DNA of 64,000 bases from Mimachlamys varia (GCA_947623455.1 OX392538.1:33789001-33853000); one strand, 5' to 3'. Positions 22,464 through 35,264 are shown, numbered from the stretch's first letter. Numbers and translations are program-made. The notes: a model not told the origin generated them from the sequence alone.

Positions 22464-22854
22464 ATCCACCATTTCAAGAATACTTGTCCAGGACGTCGAA
22501 ATATTAGGACTGACGAATGGCAATTTTTTTGTTGTTGTTTATAATTTTTTTCGTTCTGGAAAACTCCGCCATAAGAAAGATTGACACACTTATTGTTATC
22601 GTAACCGTTTAAGATACGGGACACCTAGCTGAATCATTGAGGACCTAGACTGATCATGATGACAAGGACAAATGTCATCCGTATCAGATAAACACAGGTG
22701 TTAGTCGGTCGATAGGCAGGAAAAGGCGGTTGCTAATGTGATAAGCAATACTGATAACATACATTTGATTCTAAAATGTTACAGGTGAAATATTTTACCT
22801 GTAACAAAATCTGTCTATAGTTCACAAACTCGCAACATTAGTGATAAAATCTGG

Positions 22855-23115
22855 GCGATGTTCTTTTCTCTGACAATAAAATTTAAAGTAGGGCGTTGGC
22901 TATTTTGTTTCTTGGGCGTTATTCTTTTTCTCTGACAAAAAAATTTCAAGCAGGGGGTTGGTTGTTTTGTTTCTTGGTCTTTTCTCTGGCAATAAAATTT
23001 AAAGCAGGGCGTTGGTTATTTTGTTTCTTGGGCGTTGTTCTTCTCTCTGACAAAAAAGTTTCAAGCAGGGGGTTGGTTATTTTGTTTCTTGGTCTTTTCT
23101 CTTGCAATAAAATTT
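22855..23115 (+). repeat. Tandem repeat, ~113-bp units of two ~57-bp halves
   Basis: CAATAAAATTTAAAGTAGGG and CGTTGGCTATTTTGTTTCTT recur at about 22876 and 22990, with the alternate half (AAAAAAATTTCAAGCAGGGG) between. An end copy starts at 23105. The 73-codon frame over it is a by-product. Confidence 0.8.
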
Positions 23116-23997
23116 AATGTACTTATCAATACACCGTGCCCTGTTCATGTATTCAATTTGACTGCTGACATGAATAAGAAACTTTTGGCATTATAAGTAT
23201 AATATTACATAAGATCTATTTTAAGCTTTCACAGAAAAGTGGAAATTTCCTTGAAACCATTCAGTGTCTTTTAAGACTAACTTGAACACAAACACAATAC
23301 CTATTGAAAAGTAAATCTCACTGTTAAACGACAAGATACTAATTATAACACTATAATAGGCAAATGAATATAATTGCAATGAGCCATTATAAATCTATGA
23401 ATTGAGATAATTTACCAGTAATAAAAGTTTATGATTTCACGAATGGCTTGAATATATCATTAGTAATAGGATAGGGGTGCACATGTTAAAAGAAATTTGT
23501 AACAGTATAATTTTAACTGGGATAGAGATATCGAGATTAAAAAATGATTGTCACCTTATGAGGAAATCAGGAAGAGTGCGTACGTACTGGAGTTCAATGT
23601 TGAAAACAGTGTGCGAAAGTAATGATAGGCCGATCGCGAGGCCACAGGAAAACCAGTTGGTCTATGCAAAATTTGAATTGTCCATAGACCTATATTATCT
23701 ATGGGACTTCATGAATTACTTTTGCACTGTGAAAATCAGTACCCCGGTATTTTGGCCAAAATAAAATTCGGTGGCAGGAAAATGTACCTCCAAAACACAT
23801 CAAATTTGCTTTTTTGAAATTTGTATACATAATATTATATATAGTGTATGGAAGAGGATAAATTTATATACAACCATTATTGTATTAAAGACCAGAATTG
23901 TATTATAGGGTATAAAAACTAAAGAGTTTTATTTATTCGTCCATCACCTCAGAATTTCATGGTGACCTATATTCCAACCATTGAATTGGATTAGACT
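23116..23997. other. No gene seen
   Basis: The 95-codon frame at 23477-23764 lacks a recognised domain. 23940-23997 (CACCTCAGAATTTCATGGTG, CCATTGAATTGGATTAGACT) looks like a decayed short-MITE copy. Confidence 0.4.
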
Positions 23998-24357
23998 TAA
24001 AGGCCCAGTATACGTAACTTTAGAAATTTTTTTGTAATTCTGAAAATGAAAAAAATCCAGTTGATAACCATGTAAAAATAAGCCTCAAACGAAGTAAACC
24101 TGAGCGGTAACTAACAAGAAACTCTTGACAGAAAAATCCTAAGAATTGAAAATAATTCAGGTGGGGCCCACTTCAACAACAAGCCGAGTGAGAAGACAGT
24201 TCAAAATGGACACGAGTTTACAAATACCGAGTTTCAACTGCTGCTGTACCGGTAACGGCGCAAGAATTAATCTTAAATATTGCTGATATCAGTTAATCTT
24301 AACTAAATTTATAATAATGAAAAGTGATTAGGCTTGATTTTTGCTTCAATTTTAATT
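23998..24357 (+). mobile_element. TTAA-flanked MITE family, copy C (right end eroded)
   Basis: Starts TTAAAGGCCCAGTATACGTA. It carries the AAAAATAAGCCTCAAAC, TTTACAAATACCGAGTTTCA and CTGTACCGGTAACGGCG blocks and fades after GCTTGATTTTTGCTTCAATT. Confidence 0.8.
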
Positions 24358-25242
24358 CAAATGTGTGTTCATGGATAATCCTCAGGTGTCAAAAGGTTTT
24401 GTCAGATACAGTGTTGAGCTAATATATATACCAAGGACACATATATAGTTTTATGACAATTAGCGAGACTGACAGTCTTGCTACTGTTAAGTCCAACCTC
24501 ATTATTTTGAAGTCAAATAACTCAAAGATATTGCTGATACTGATCAAAAGTTCTTTGTTTTACCAGTATAAGTATGTTTTTATAATTATAAGAAGAATGG
24601 TGTTCCCATACATCACCAAAGCCAAGAGAAAAAATTAAAAAAAAAGGACAATGTTTGACATGGATAGCCCAGCTGAAACGATTCCCAGTATTATTGTGAC
24701 ATAAATACGAGTACTGTGTTTAAAATATAATTGTTCGGAATCAAGTTCATTAAGTTGAACCAGTACTTAATCATTCTGTATTTTCTAATACATTCGAATG
24801 GGTATCGTCCAAAATCAAAATACACCATAACAGAAATTTGCAAGTAGATTTTTTAACTTTAAGAATATTTTTACAGAACAGGGTCATATATAGTACACCC
24901 CCAGACTTATTGCCCAATATAATTAAATTTGCCATTCAAGGTCTTTTTTCAAAGTTAGATATATTTGAAGTTTCCATTCCATAAAAAATCAGTCAAAAAT
25001 TACACTTTTAATTTACTCCGAAACCCTGTGTATAAATGATAATGAATGCGGAACAAAAATGAGGTACATGTAGCTTATTATAATGGATTGCAATCTTATG
25101 AATCATGCTCTAAATTAAGTTATGCAAATCTGTTTAAGAAATAAAGTAGGTTGAATTAAAATGCTGCTTTTGGACCCAAGTGACAAGTATATATTTAAGA
25201 AAAATCCATAACCAGATAGTCTACATTGATAACAACTATAGC
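24358..25242. other. No gene seen
   Basis: AT-rich unique sequence. Confidence 0.45.
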
Positions 25243-25634
25243 TTTAAAGGCCCAATATACGTAACTTTCGGCAAAACTTGATGCGAAAATCAAGCCTAAT
25301 AATTTATTATTTTTATAGATTTAGTTAAGATTAACTGATTTCAGCAATATTCAAGATGACTTCTTACGCGGTTATCGGTACGGCAGCAGTTGAAACTCGG
25401 TATTTGTAAACACGAGACCATTTTGACTGTCTTCTACCTGCGGTTTGTTATTGAAGTGGGCCCCACCTGAATGATTTTCAATTCTTTGGATTTTTCTATC
25501 AGGAGTTTCTCGCTAGTTACCGCTCAGGTTTACTTCATTTTAGGCTTATTTTTGCATGGTTATCAACTGGATTTTTTTCAGAATTTTTCAGATTAACGAA
25601 TATTTTCCTGAAGTTACTTATATTGGGCCTTTAA
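25243..25634 (-). mobile_element. TTAA-flanked MITE family, copy D (both ends present)
   Basis: TTAAAGGCCCAATATACGTA at the left and AGTTACTTATATTGGGCCTTTAA at the right; about 392 bp with the full internal blocks. TTAA is present at both outer edges and may be target duplication or part of the terminal repeat. Confidence 0.85.
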
Positions 25635-25664
25635 CACAGGTGATAATACTTTTAAATTAGTTCC

Positions 25665-25757
25665 CAACTTAGCTCTTTCACCCCAAATACTCTTTTGAAC
25701 TCTCTCAATTCAAATGTGGGAATAGTTCCTAGAAATTTCACCGTTGAATTAGTTAGA
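25665..25757. mobile_element. Short MITE (~95 bp), copy 4
   Basis: TAGCTCTTTCACCCCAAATA at the left, AAATTTCACCGTTGAATTAG at the right and CTCTCTCAATTCAAATGTG inside. Confidence 0.5.
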
Positions 25758-26280
25758 TAAAAGACTTTTGCTGAAAAGCACTACGGGGGATATTTGATCT
25801 CGGGCTAAGATCAAGTGTTATATAATGTACAATTTCTCTTGTGGTGAATTTCTGCTGTATAATCACACTTGAGCAAAGAATACAATATTTGTTGTCAAAA
25901 ACATATAACATTCTTGATTTTAAAGATCTCTTGCGTCATATTGGTGACAGATGAATTTAATTCGGACTGCAAAGTTTGGAAAAATCAGTAATTTCCTGAA
26001 TGTGAAATTATTTTGCATATCTTTTTTTTCTTTCAAATTTGGTTATATGCATTGTACATGAACTAATTTTGAAAATCAGTTACATCAGTTGTAAATATTT
26101 TATCATTGCAGGAAACAGAAACAGTTTGTGATTGTTAAATATATAGAGGCTATTCAATGGTTTCCCATTAAATATCAAATACATTTCAAGAGTATGGCAG
26201 ATTTTTTTTTTTATATTTTCACGAGTGCATAGCACAGGTGAAAATATATTTAAAACAAATCAAACAATTGATCTTGATCA
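25758..26280. other. No gene seen
   Basis: AT-rich, with no repeat or exon I can support. Confidence 0.4.
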
Positions 26281-26282
26281 TA

Positions 26283-26745
26283 CAGTGTACCCTCGACCTA
26301 TCGCCACCTGAATCTACCGCCACCCTCTCATACCGCCACCAAATCTTCTAGAACTGATTTCCCTTCTATAATTCCCTCGTTAAGTTCGCCACCCTCGCAT
26401 ATGCCACACCCTTTAAAATACAAACGTCCCGAAACGCTATACATTTCCCTCGACAATAACGCCATATTGTTCTGTTTTTGGAGATCGAGGAAAGCTTTAG
26501 TGTTCCATTTGGAATGGCATGCGGCAAACGCAGATCAATAACTATTTTCAGATATAAAATTTGTGCCAATGTAGATCTATATGACAATATAATACTAAGC
26601 TTGTTTTTAATAAAATGTTGGAAATGCCATCTATTATGCAATTTAATTCTTGGTAATAATTTTCATAATTCGATACTATCGCCACCCTCGTTATACAGCC
26701 ATAATTGCTGTGGACGAAAGGTGGCGGTATAACGAGGATACACTG
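26283..26745. mobile_element. Tigger/pogo-like MITE
   Basis: Terminal inverted repeats CAGTGTACCCTCGACCTATC plus GCCACC (left), and GGTGGCGGTATAACGAGGAT plus ACACTG (right), flanked by TA on both sides (26281-26282 and 26746-26747). The CAGTGTAnCCTCG style and TA target resemble Tigger/pogo ends. GCCACCCTC is repeated inside. The interior shows no transposase. Confidence 0.8.
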
Positions 26746-26797
26746 TACTTATAAAAAGTCTTGAAGTATGTGTGTTATGTCAAATACAGTGTATATA

Positions 26798-27296
26798 CAG
26801 TTACGTGCCATAAGTCTTTCAATTTTTTTTATTTTGCTATATATTCTTTGTATTTCCAACTTTTTTCAATGAATTTTCCTGACTTCGTTTATGGATGGAT
26901 TTTGACAATTTTTTGTCATTTGGTACAGAAATATACAAGGTTTCCTCTTACAATATTTATTTAATTTTCCGTTGTGTATTTATGGAGCTATACAGAATTA
27001 TCTACACTGCTAATTTACGTGTGACGCCATTTCTCTATATAACGTTACCAAAATCACGTCAAAATGGCGTCCCGAAAATTGGATGTTGTAAATAAATTAT
27101 GATTTCTCTAATTATAAATAACGGAAAACAGTGAAAATATTATGAGATGAAAAAGGAAACAATTCTCTATAAGTGAACAAAATTTCATTAAAAATGATCC
27201 CGAAACGAAGTCAGGAAAATTCATTGAAAAAAGTTGGAAATACAAAGAATATATAGCAAAATAAAAAAAAGTTGAAAGACTTATGGCACGTAACTG
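26798..27296. mobile_element. Tc1/mariner-like MITE with long (~95 bp or more) inverted repeats
   Basis: The left arm starts CAGTTACGTGCCATAAGTCT at 26798; the right arm ends AGACTTATGGCACGTAACTG at 27296, with TA on each side. The first ~95 bp of the arms (through TGAATTTTCCTGACTTCGTTT-like sequence) are nearly identical, and weaker complementarity continues inward. Near-identical arms suggest a young copy. Non-coding centre (about 26990-27100). Confidence 0.85.
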
Positions 27297-27764
27297 TATA
27301 TATATACAGCACATGCCTTGGTGTATTCAAAACTCTTTCAATAGAACCTATATTTATGTCCTTTTTAGAACCAATTGTATTGCAAATCTAGAGATACTGC
27401 CATTGTAGAAAAACACATTATGCATTAAAGGAAATGCTTAAAAAGGAAAATAGGAAGGATTTTAATGCTGATATTTTTAAAATCCAAGGAAAAAGAAAAC
27501 TTTTGTGCAGTCAGGGATTTAAACTCAGGGATAGGCAATACTACACAGAAGTATTGCTAAGCCTATTTCTCAGAACTGTGTGAATACCACAACAGCAGTA
27601 ATTACTGTAAATATATGCAGAGTCTGAATTCCGGCAAAGAGGCAGGCTCAGCTTCTCGGAAATAGACTGAGATAGGTCCTTATAAGGTCATGATACAATA
27701 GCTGTGCATGTGAAGAAAGGGTTTGTATCCTGTATGCCAGACACAAAACACATGTGGAGCACAA
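27297..27764. other. No gene seen
   Basis: AT-rich; no supported element. Confidence 0.4.
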
Positions 27765-28143
27765 TGCATACTTGCCAACTGTCCATATTTCGAGAGGGGC
27801 CCTCTTTTTTTTTGCGAAAGAAAATGACCTTGACCCATATTAAAGGTCACAAGGGTCAAATCTGTTAAAAGCTTTAGGCAACTTCTTCTGATAAACCCAA
27901 ATGCCCATGATACTTGAGACATGATATTTGGCTGGTAGCGTCCTGGGATGAAGCCAAACAAAATTTGAAAATGAAAATGATGTTGTCTTACAATGTCACT
28001 GGCGTAAAATATGTTTAAATCTTAATTTGTTCTTCTAAATGTCTTACAGTAACAGATTTTAGGGGACTTTAGGGTTACACTATACACTATAAGTCAGAGA
28101 TTGATACCAGGTGAACGATGCAGGCCCATTGGGCCTCTTGTTT
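27765..28143 (+). mobile_element. HINE-type element, 3' part of the AGCTCACCTGG-type family
   Basis: Ends with ACCAGGTGAACGATGCAGGCC, a hairpin GGCCCATTGGGCC and CTCTTGTTTTT (to 28143). ACCAGGTGA is the inverted form of the 5' arm of the element starting at 62993 (TCACCTGG). The upstream text (ATTAAAGGTCACAAGGGTCA, AATCTGTTAAAAGC) is typical repeat body. The 5' stem-loop is absent here. Confidence 0.6.
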
Positions 28144-28589
28144 TTAAAAAAGTAAATTTGATAATTTATTTTGTAAGATCTGATGATATAGCTTAAAAGA
28201 TGTCATTTCAAGTGTAATATTTTCGCTGGGGTTTTACCTTACAAACACAATTTCATTATTATGCTTTTAATTCTAAGCATCATACATATGTACATGTACA
28301 TACAGTACATAGGAAACATAGTGGCCTGCTGATTAAAGTGTCTGACATTCTGCTTCTACTACTCTCCACCTAATTGGTCGTAGATCAATTTCGGATAGGT
28401 CAATTTAAGAACATAAAGAAGTTCTGAAAATATTTCATGTTAAATGTGATCTGTACATGTGTAAGCAGACAGAGAAAACATTACAACAAAAGAATACAAA
28501 GTTCCACAAGGTTTTTCTTATCAGTTATGAAAGGAAAGGGAACAAAAATACGATAGGAGTTAAAAAGAGAAAAATTACAAATTACCACA
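28144..28589. other. No gene seen
   Basis: AT-rich spacer before the 35-bp array. Confidence 0.4.
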
Positions 28590-29649
28590 GAACAGAGAGG
28601 TCACCCTAGGTGATGGTAACAACTGGTAAATATTATAGAACAGTGAGGTCACCTTAGGTGGTTGTAATCACAGAACAGTGAGGTCACCCTAGGTGGTTGT
28701 AACAACATGTATATATATTAAAGAACCGTGAGGTCACCCTAGGTGGTTGAAATCACAGAACAGTGAGGTCACCCTAGGTGGTTGTACATGTAATCACAGA
28801 ACAGTGAGGTCACCCTAGGTGATGGTAACCAAAGAACATAGAGGTCACCCAAGGTGGTTGTAATCACAGAACAGTGAGGTCACCCTAGGTGGTTGTAATC
28901 ACAGAACCATGAGGTCACCCTAGGTGTTGTAATCACAGAACAGTGAGGTCACCCTAAGTGGTTGTAATCACAGAACAGTGAGGTCACCCTAGGTGGTTGT
29001 AATCACAGAACCGTGAGGTCACCCTAGGTGGTTGTAATCACAGAACAGTGAGGTCACCCTAGGTGTTGTAATCACAGAACCGTGAGGTCACCCTAGGTGT
29101 TGTAATCACAGAACCGTGAGGTCACCCTAGGTGGTTGTAATCACAGAACCGTGAGATAACCCTAAGTGGTTGTAATCACAGAACAGTGAGGTCACCCTAG
29201 GTGGTTGTAATCACAGAACCGTGAGGTCACCCTAGGTGTTGTAATCACAGAACTGTGAGGTCACCCTAGGTGTTGTAATCACAGAACCGTGAGGTAACCC
29301 TAAGTGGTTGTAATCACAGAACCGTGAGGTAACCCTAAGTGGTTGTAATCACAGAACAGTGAGGTCACCCTAGGTGGTTGTAATCACAGAACAGTGAAGT
29401 AACCCTAAGTGGTTGTAATCACAGAACAGTGAGGTCACGCTAAGTGGTTGTAATCACAGAACAGTGAGGTCACCCTAGGTGGTTGTAATCACAGAACAGT
29501 GAGATCACCCTAGGTGGTTGTAATCACAGAACAGTGAAGTAACCCTAAGTGGTTGTAATCACAGAACAGTGAGGTCACCCTAAGTGATGGTAACTTCAGA
29601 ACAGTGAGGTCACCCAAGGTGGTGGTAACCAAAGAACAGTGAGGTCACT

Positions 29650-30007
29650 GAAATTTCCACTGAAATTTTATTTTTCCATTGGAATTCAACTGGAATTCTG
29701 GCTTTTCCAGTGGAAATGGTAGTATTACTGGAAATTCCAGTGGAAATTCCAATGACAAATTTCATTGGCACTGGAAATTCCAGTGGCCATGGAAATTCCA
29801 CTGGAAATTCAGTGACAAAATTTCTTTGGAATTCTAGTGGCCAATCAACATGTTTCTAGCAGAGGAAATTCCAATCACACTGGAAGTTAGATTTTTTCCA
29901 CATTTTAAAACATAACTAAGACATTAGTGTTATTCTCTATCAACAACTGGCCAAACATTTTTGTTAGGTACTTGTCTCAGTATCTTTATATGATAATAAT
30001 GCCATTG
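29650..30007. repeat. Palindrome-rich insert, copy 1
   Basis: A cluster of overlapping palindromes of the form TGGAAATTCCA and CAGTGGAATTCCACTG (29650-29880), then a unique AT-rich tail (CATAACTAAGACATTAGTGT ...). It can fold on itself in many registers. Confidence 0.85.
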
Positions 30008-30704
30008 TGAGGTCACCCTAGGTGGTAACCACAGAACTGTGAGGTCACTCAAGATGGTAACCACAGAACGGTAAGGTCACCCTAGGTGGTTAACCACAGA
30101 ACAGTAGGTCACCCTAGGTGGTAACCACAGAACAGTGAGGTCACCCTGGATGGTTGTAACCACAGAACAGAGAGGTCACCCTAGGTGGTAACCACATAAC
30201 AGTGAGGTCACACTAGGTGGTGGTAACCAAAGAACAGTGAGGTCACCCTAGGTGATGGTAACCACATAACAGTGAGGTCACCCTAGGTGATGATAACGAC
30301 ATAACAGTGAGGTCACCCTAATTGGTAACCAGAGAACAGTAAGGTCACCCTAGGTGATGGTAACCAGAGAACAGTGAGGTCACCCTAGGTGATGATAACC
30401 AAAGAGCAGGGAGGTCACCCTAATTGGTAACTAGAGAACAGTAAGGTCACCCTAGGTGATGGTAACCAGAGAACAGTGAGGTCACCCTAGGTGATGGTAA
30501 CCAGAGAACAGTGAGGTCACCCTAGGTGATGGTAACCACAGAACAGTGAAGTCACCCTAAGTGGCTAACCACAGAACAGTGAAGTCACCCTAGGTGGCTA
30601 ACCAGAGAACAGTAAGGTCGCCCTAAGTGGTTGTAATCACAGAACAGTGAGGTCACCCTAAGTGATGGCAACTTCAGAACAGTGAGGTCAAAGAAAGTTT
30701 CACT

Positions 30705-31062
30705 GAAATTTCCACTGAAATTTTATTTTTCCAGTGGAATTCTACTGGAATTCTGGCTTTTCCAGTGGAAATGGTAGTATTACTGGAAATTCCAGTGGAA
30801 ATTCCAATGACAAATTTCATTGGCACTGGAAATTCCAGTGGCCATGGAAATTCCACTGGAAATTCAGTGACAAAATTTCTTTGGAATTCTAGTGGCCAAT
30901 CAACATGTTTCTAGCAGAGGAAATTCCAATCACACTGGAAGTTAGATTTTTTCCACATTTTAAAACATAACTAAGACATTAGTGTTATTCTCTATCAACA
31001 ACTGGCCAAACATTTTTGTTAGGTACTTGTCTCAGCATCTTTATATGATAATAATGCCATTG
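30705..31062. repeat. Palindrome-rich insert, copy 2
   Basis: Nearly identical to 29650-30007 at a constant offset of 1,055 bp, with the same array junctions on both sides. The insert and neighbouring array units were therefore duplicated together. Confidence 0.9.
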
Positions 31063-31540
31063 TGAGGTCACCCTAGGTGGTAACCACAGAACTGTGAGGT
31101 CACTCAAGATGGTAACCACAGAACGGTGAGGTCACCCTAGGTGGTTAATCACAGAACAGTAGGTCACCCTAGGTGGTAACTACAGAACAGTGAAGTCACC
31201 CTGGGTGGTTGTAACCACAGAACAAAGAGGTCACCCTAGGTGATGATAACCAAAGAGCAGGGAGGTCACCCTAATTGGTAACCAGAGAACAGTAAGGTCA
31301 CCCTAGGTGATGGTAACCAGAGAACAGTGAGGTCACCCTAAGTGATGGTAACCAGAGAACAGTGAGGTCACCCTAGGTGAAGGTAACCACAGAACAGTGA
31401 AGTCACCCTAGGTTGTAACTGATGAACAGTGAGGTCACCCAGGTGGCTAACCAATGAACAGTGAGGTCACCCTAGGTGGCTAACCAATGAACAGTGAGGT
31501 CATCCTAGGTGGTTAACCACAGAACAATTAGGTCACTCTA

Positions 31541-32020
31541 GGCGGTATTTGAGGCGAACTTGGTGCAGTTGCCAGTTACTGGTCATGGGTCGGTGGTTTT
31601 TCTCCAGGAACACCTGTTTTCCTCCACGCTAAACCTGGCACACCCTTACATGCATGACCATATAGGTTATCTGTAACAATAGAATGTAAAACAGGATCAA
31701 ATCAAAATGAAACCAAGCATCATACATGGAAGCATTACTTCGGGTCGGTTGGGGGTGCACAATTATGGATATATAAGTGCAATTGCCATTCACCAAGGCA
31801 ATCAGCTGGGTTCAGATTCTCCAATGAGATGTGAAATTACCTAGTGTGTTGACATATTATCTGGAACAATGAAAGTGATACAGATATTCTTTTAACATTT
31901 ATTTGGCTTCCTTTATAAATTTGTTGCAAAGTAAAGTTTATATTTTAAAAATTTTTTTTCACCACTGACCAATTTACTCAACTACTCTGATAATAAAATC
32001 ACTAAATTATACATGTTATT
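31541..32020. other. Spacer with a degenerate SINE-tail-like fragment
   Basis: 31590-31650 (GGTTTTTCTCCAGGAACACC, TGTTTTCCTCCACGCTAAAC, CTGGCACACCCTTACATGCA) resembles the GGTTTTCTCCGGGTACTCCG-type central domain of animal SINEs. The rest is unique. No exon seen. Confidence 0.5.
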
Positions 32021-33296
32021 AAGTCACCCCCAACGAAGTGGGGTGACTTATTGTTATTGTTCCGTTTCTTTGTTATTCTTATTATTATTAAGTCACCCCC
32101 AACGAAGTGGGGTGACTTATTGTTATTGTTCCGTTTCTTTGTTATTCTTATTATTATTATTCTTACACTCATTTTTGTCCGCGGCATATCTCTAAAACGA
32201 CTAATCACACTCCAATGAAACTTCGAAGGATTATTGGTGGGTACGTGAAGGTGTGCAACTAATTATTTTTTGGTCGATTGCGCATCCAAGATGGCCGCCA
32301 CAGCCTCGTTTAAAAAAAAAACAACGAATATTTGTGACGCTATAACTTTTTTTCTGTTTGGCTGATTGCGATTAAACTTGTGTTATATGATGATTGTATG
32401 ATGGCCGTTAATATAGCGAAGTCAAAACTGAATTATTTTTTCAAAATGGCCGCCAATGCCCAGTCTCTGATTGGTTGGATTTCAGATATCGTCCGATTTT
32501 GCTCAAAATTGGTATGAACGGGTAACAGGACACACCGAACACAACGGTAACTTCGAATTTGAAATCGACAAAATGGCCGCCATTTTGTTGCCTCGGTTTC
32601 GTGAACTTTTATATATCAATACATTCCGCATTAATTTCTCATTTTACACTACCATAACAATTTACAGAATTAAAGATTTCATTGTGCCAAATATTTCTGC
32701 GAAGTCAAAGTCAATTTATTTCTTACAAAATGGCCGCCACCCCCTACTTTCTGATTGGTTGAAATCTAGATATCGTCCGATTTCGCTCAAATTTTGTGTG
32801 AACCTGTAACAGCACACACCGAACACAACCCTATTTTCGGTTTTGACATCAGACAAAATGGCCGCCATTTCATGGCTTCTGATTGGTCAAAATTCAGATA
32901 TTGTCCGATTTTCCTCAAATTTAGTATGAATGGGTAACAGGACACACCGAACACCACCGTTACTTCGGTTTTGAAATTAGACAAAATGGCCGCCAGTTCA
33001 TGGCCTCTGATTGGTTGAAATTTAGATATTTACCAATTTCCGTCAAATTCGGTTTCAATGTGTAACAGGACATGGCGAACACAATCGTACCTTATTTTTG
33101 GACTTTGGAGAAAATGGCCGCCATTTTGTGGCTTCTGATTGGTCAAAATTTAGATATTGTCTGATTTCCCTCAAATTCGGTATGTATGTTCATTATGACA
33201 TTACGGAATCAACTATCATGCTTCACAAGGGTTTGTGTGGGATCGGCTTGCGGGGAGGGGTGACTTCCGCTATTGCTCGCAATTGCAATTCTAGTT
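32021..33296 (+). mobile_element. Pile unit 1 (two 5' ends, long body)
   Basis: 5' stem-loops at 32021 and 32090 (69 bp apart), long body, 3' end at 33291-33296. Outermost left edge of the pile. Confidence 0.85.
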
Positions 33297-33299
33297 ATT

Positions 33300-34116
33300 A
33301 AGTCACCCCCAACGAAGTGGGGTGACTTATTGTTATTGTTCCGTTTCTTTGTTATTCTTATTAAGTCACCCCCAACGAAGTGGGGTGACTTATTGTTATT
33401 GTTCCGTTTCTTTGTTATTCTTATTATTAAGTCACCCCCAACGAAGTGGGGTGACTTATTGTTATTGTTCCGTTTCTTTGTTATTCTTATTATTATTATT
33501 ATTATTATTATTCTTATTATTCCTACACTCATTCTTGTCCGGGGCATATCTCGTAAACGACTAATCACGCTCCAATGAAACTTTGATCGATTATTGGTGG
33601 GTACGTGTAGATGTGCATAACACTTTTTTGGGGTCGATTGCGCATACAAGATGGCCGCCACAGCCTCTTTTCCAAAAAAAATTACGAATATTTGTGACGC
33701 TATAACTTTTTTTCTGTTTGGCTGATTGCGATTAAACTTGTGTTATATGATGATTGTATGATGGCCGTTAATTTAGCGAAGTTAAAACTGAATTATTTTT
33801 TCAAAATGGCCGCCAATGCCCGGTCTCTGATTGGTTGGATTTCAGATATCGTCCGATTTTGCTCAAAATTGGTATGAACGGGTAACAGGACACACCGAAC
33901 GCAACGGTACCTTCGAATTTGAAATCAGACAAAATGGCCGTCATTTCGTGGCCTCTGATTGGTCAAAATTTATCTATTGTCCGATTTCGCTCAAATTTCC
34001 TATGTATTATCATTATGGCATTACGGAATCAACTATCATGTTTCACAAGGGTTTGCGGGGGATCGGCTTGCGGGGAGGGGTGACTTCCGCTATTGCTCGC
34101 AATTGCAATTCTAGTT
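33300..34116 (+). mobile_element. Pile unit 2 (three 5' ends, short body)
   Basis: Stem-loops at 33300, 33363 and 33429; 3' end at 34111-34116. Confidence 0.85.
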
Positions 34117-35264
34117 CTTATTATTATTCCTACACTCATTTTTGTCCGCGGCGTTTCTCTAAAACGACTAATCACACTCCATTGAAACTTTGACGGATTA
34201 TTGGTGGGTACGTGTAGTTGTGCAACGTACTTTTTTTTGGTCGATTGCACATCCAAGATGGCCGCTGCAGCCTCTTTTTAAAAAAAAACAACGAATATTT
34301 GTGACGCTATAACTTTTTTCCTGTTTGGCCGATTACGATTAAACTTGTGTTGTATGATGATTGTATGATGGCCGTTAATCAAGCAAAGTCGAAATTTATT
34401 TTTCTTTTCAAAATGGCCGCCAATGCCCGGTCTCTGATTGGTTGGATTTCAGATATCGTCCGATTTTGCTCAAAATTAGTATGAACGGGTAACAGGACAC
34501 ACCGAACACAACGGTAGCTTCGAATTTGAAATCGACAAAATGGCCGCCATTTTATTGCCTCGGTTTGGTCGACATTTACATATCGTTAAATCACGCATTA
34601 ACTTGTCACTTTACACTACCATAAAAATTTACATAAATCAAGATTTCATTGTGCCAAACATTTCTGTGAAGTCAAAGTCAAATTATTTCTTACAAAATGG
34701 CCGCCACTGCCTGCTTGCTGATTGGTTGAAATTTAGATATCGTCCGATTTTGCTCAAATTTGGTATGAACCTATAACACGACATACCGAACACATCCGTA
34801 ACACTGGTTTTGAAATCAGACAAAATGGCCGCCATTTTATGGCCTCTGATTGGTTGAAATTTGGATATTGACTGATTGTGTTCAAATTCGGTATGAACAT
34901 GTATCAGGACACACCGAACACCACTGTAACTTCGGTTTGGATTTCAGACAAAATGGCCGTCATTTTATGGCCTCTGATTGGTCAAAATTTAAATCTTGTC
35001 TGATTTTCTTCAAATTTGGTTTCAATGAGTAACAGGACATGGCGAACAATATCGTACCTTCGTTTTTGACATTTGAGAAAAATGGCCGCCATTTTGTGGC
35101 TTCTGATTGGTCAAAATTCAGATATTGTCCGATTTCGCTCAAATTTGCTATTTAAGCTCATTATGGCATAACGGAATCAACTATCATGTTTCACAAGGGT
35201 TTGTGGGGGATCGGCTTGCGGGAAGGGGTGACTTCCGCTATTGCTCGCAATTGCAATTCTAGTT
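34117..35264 (+). mobile_element. Pile unit 3 (no 5' end of its own, long body)
   Basis: Begins inside the linker (CTTATTATTATTCCTAC) directly after the previous 3' end; the 3' end is at 35264. Confidence 0.85.

Larger units (their letters stand above)
28590..31540 (+). repeat. 35-bp minisatellite (CAGAACAGTGAGGTCACCCT type), interrupted twice
   Basis: Blocks 28590-29650, 30005-30690 and 31060-31540. The unit is CAGAACAGTGAGGTCACCCT plus AGGTGGTTGTAATCA, with variants GATGGTAACC, GGTAACCA and GGCTAACC. I estimate 70-75 units. Nearly every unit holds AGGTCA followed four bases later by AGGTGG or AGGTGA. The array is interrupted by two copies of a ~355-bp palindrome-rich segment. Confidence 0.95.

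Noticed and set aside
23477..23764. 95-codon frame
   Set aside because: No homology I recognise, no splice or start support, and its text resembles dispersed repeat sequence.
28590..31540. CRISPR-like array of 35-bp repeats
   Set aside because: Units are head-to-tail without unique spacers; it is a minisatellite.
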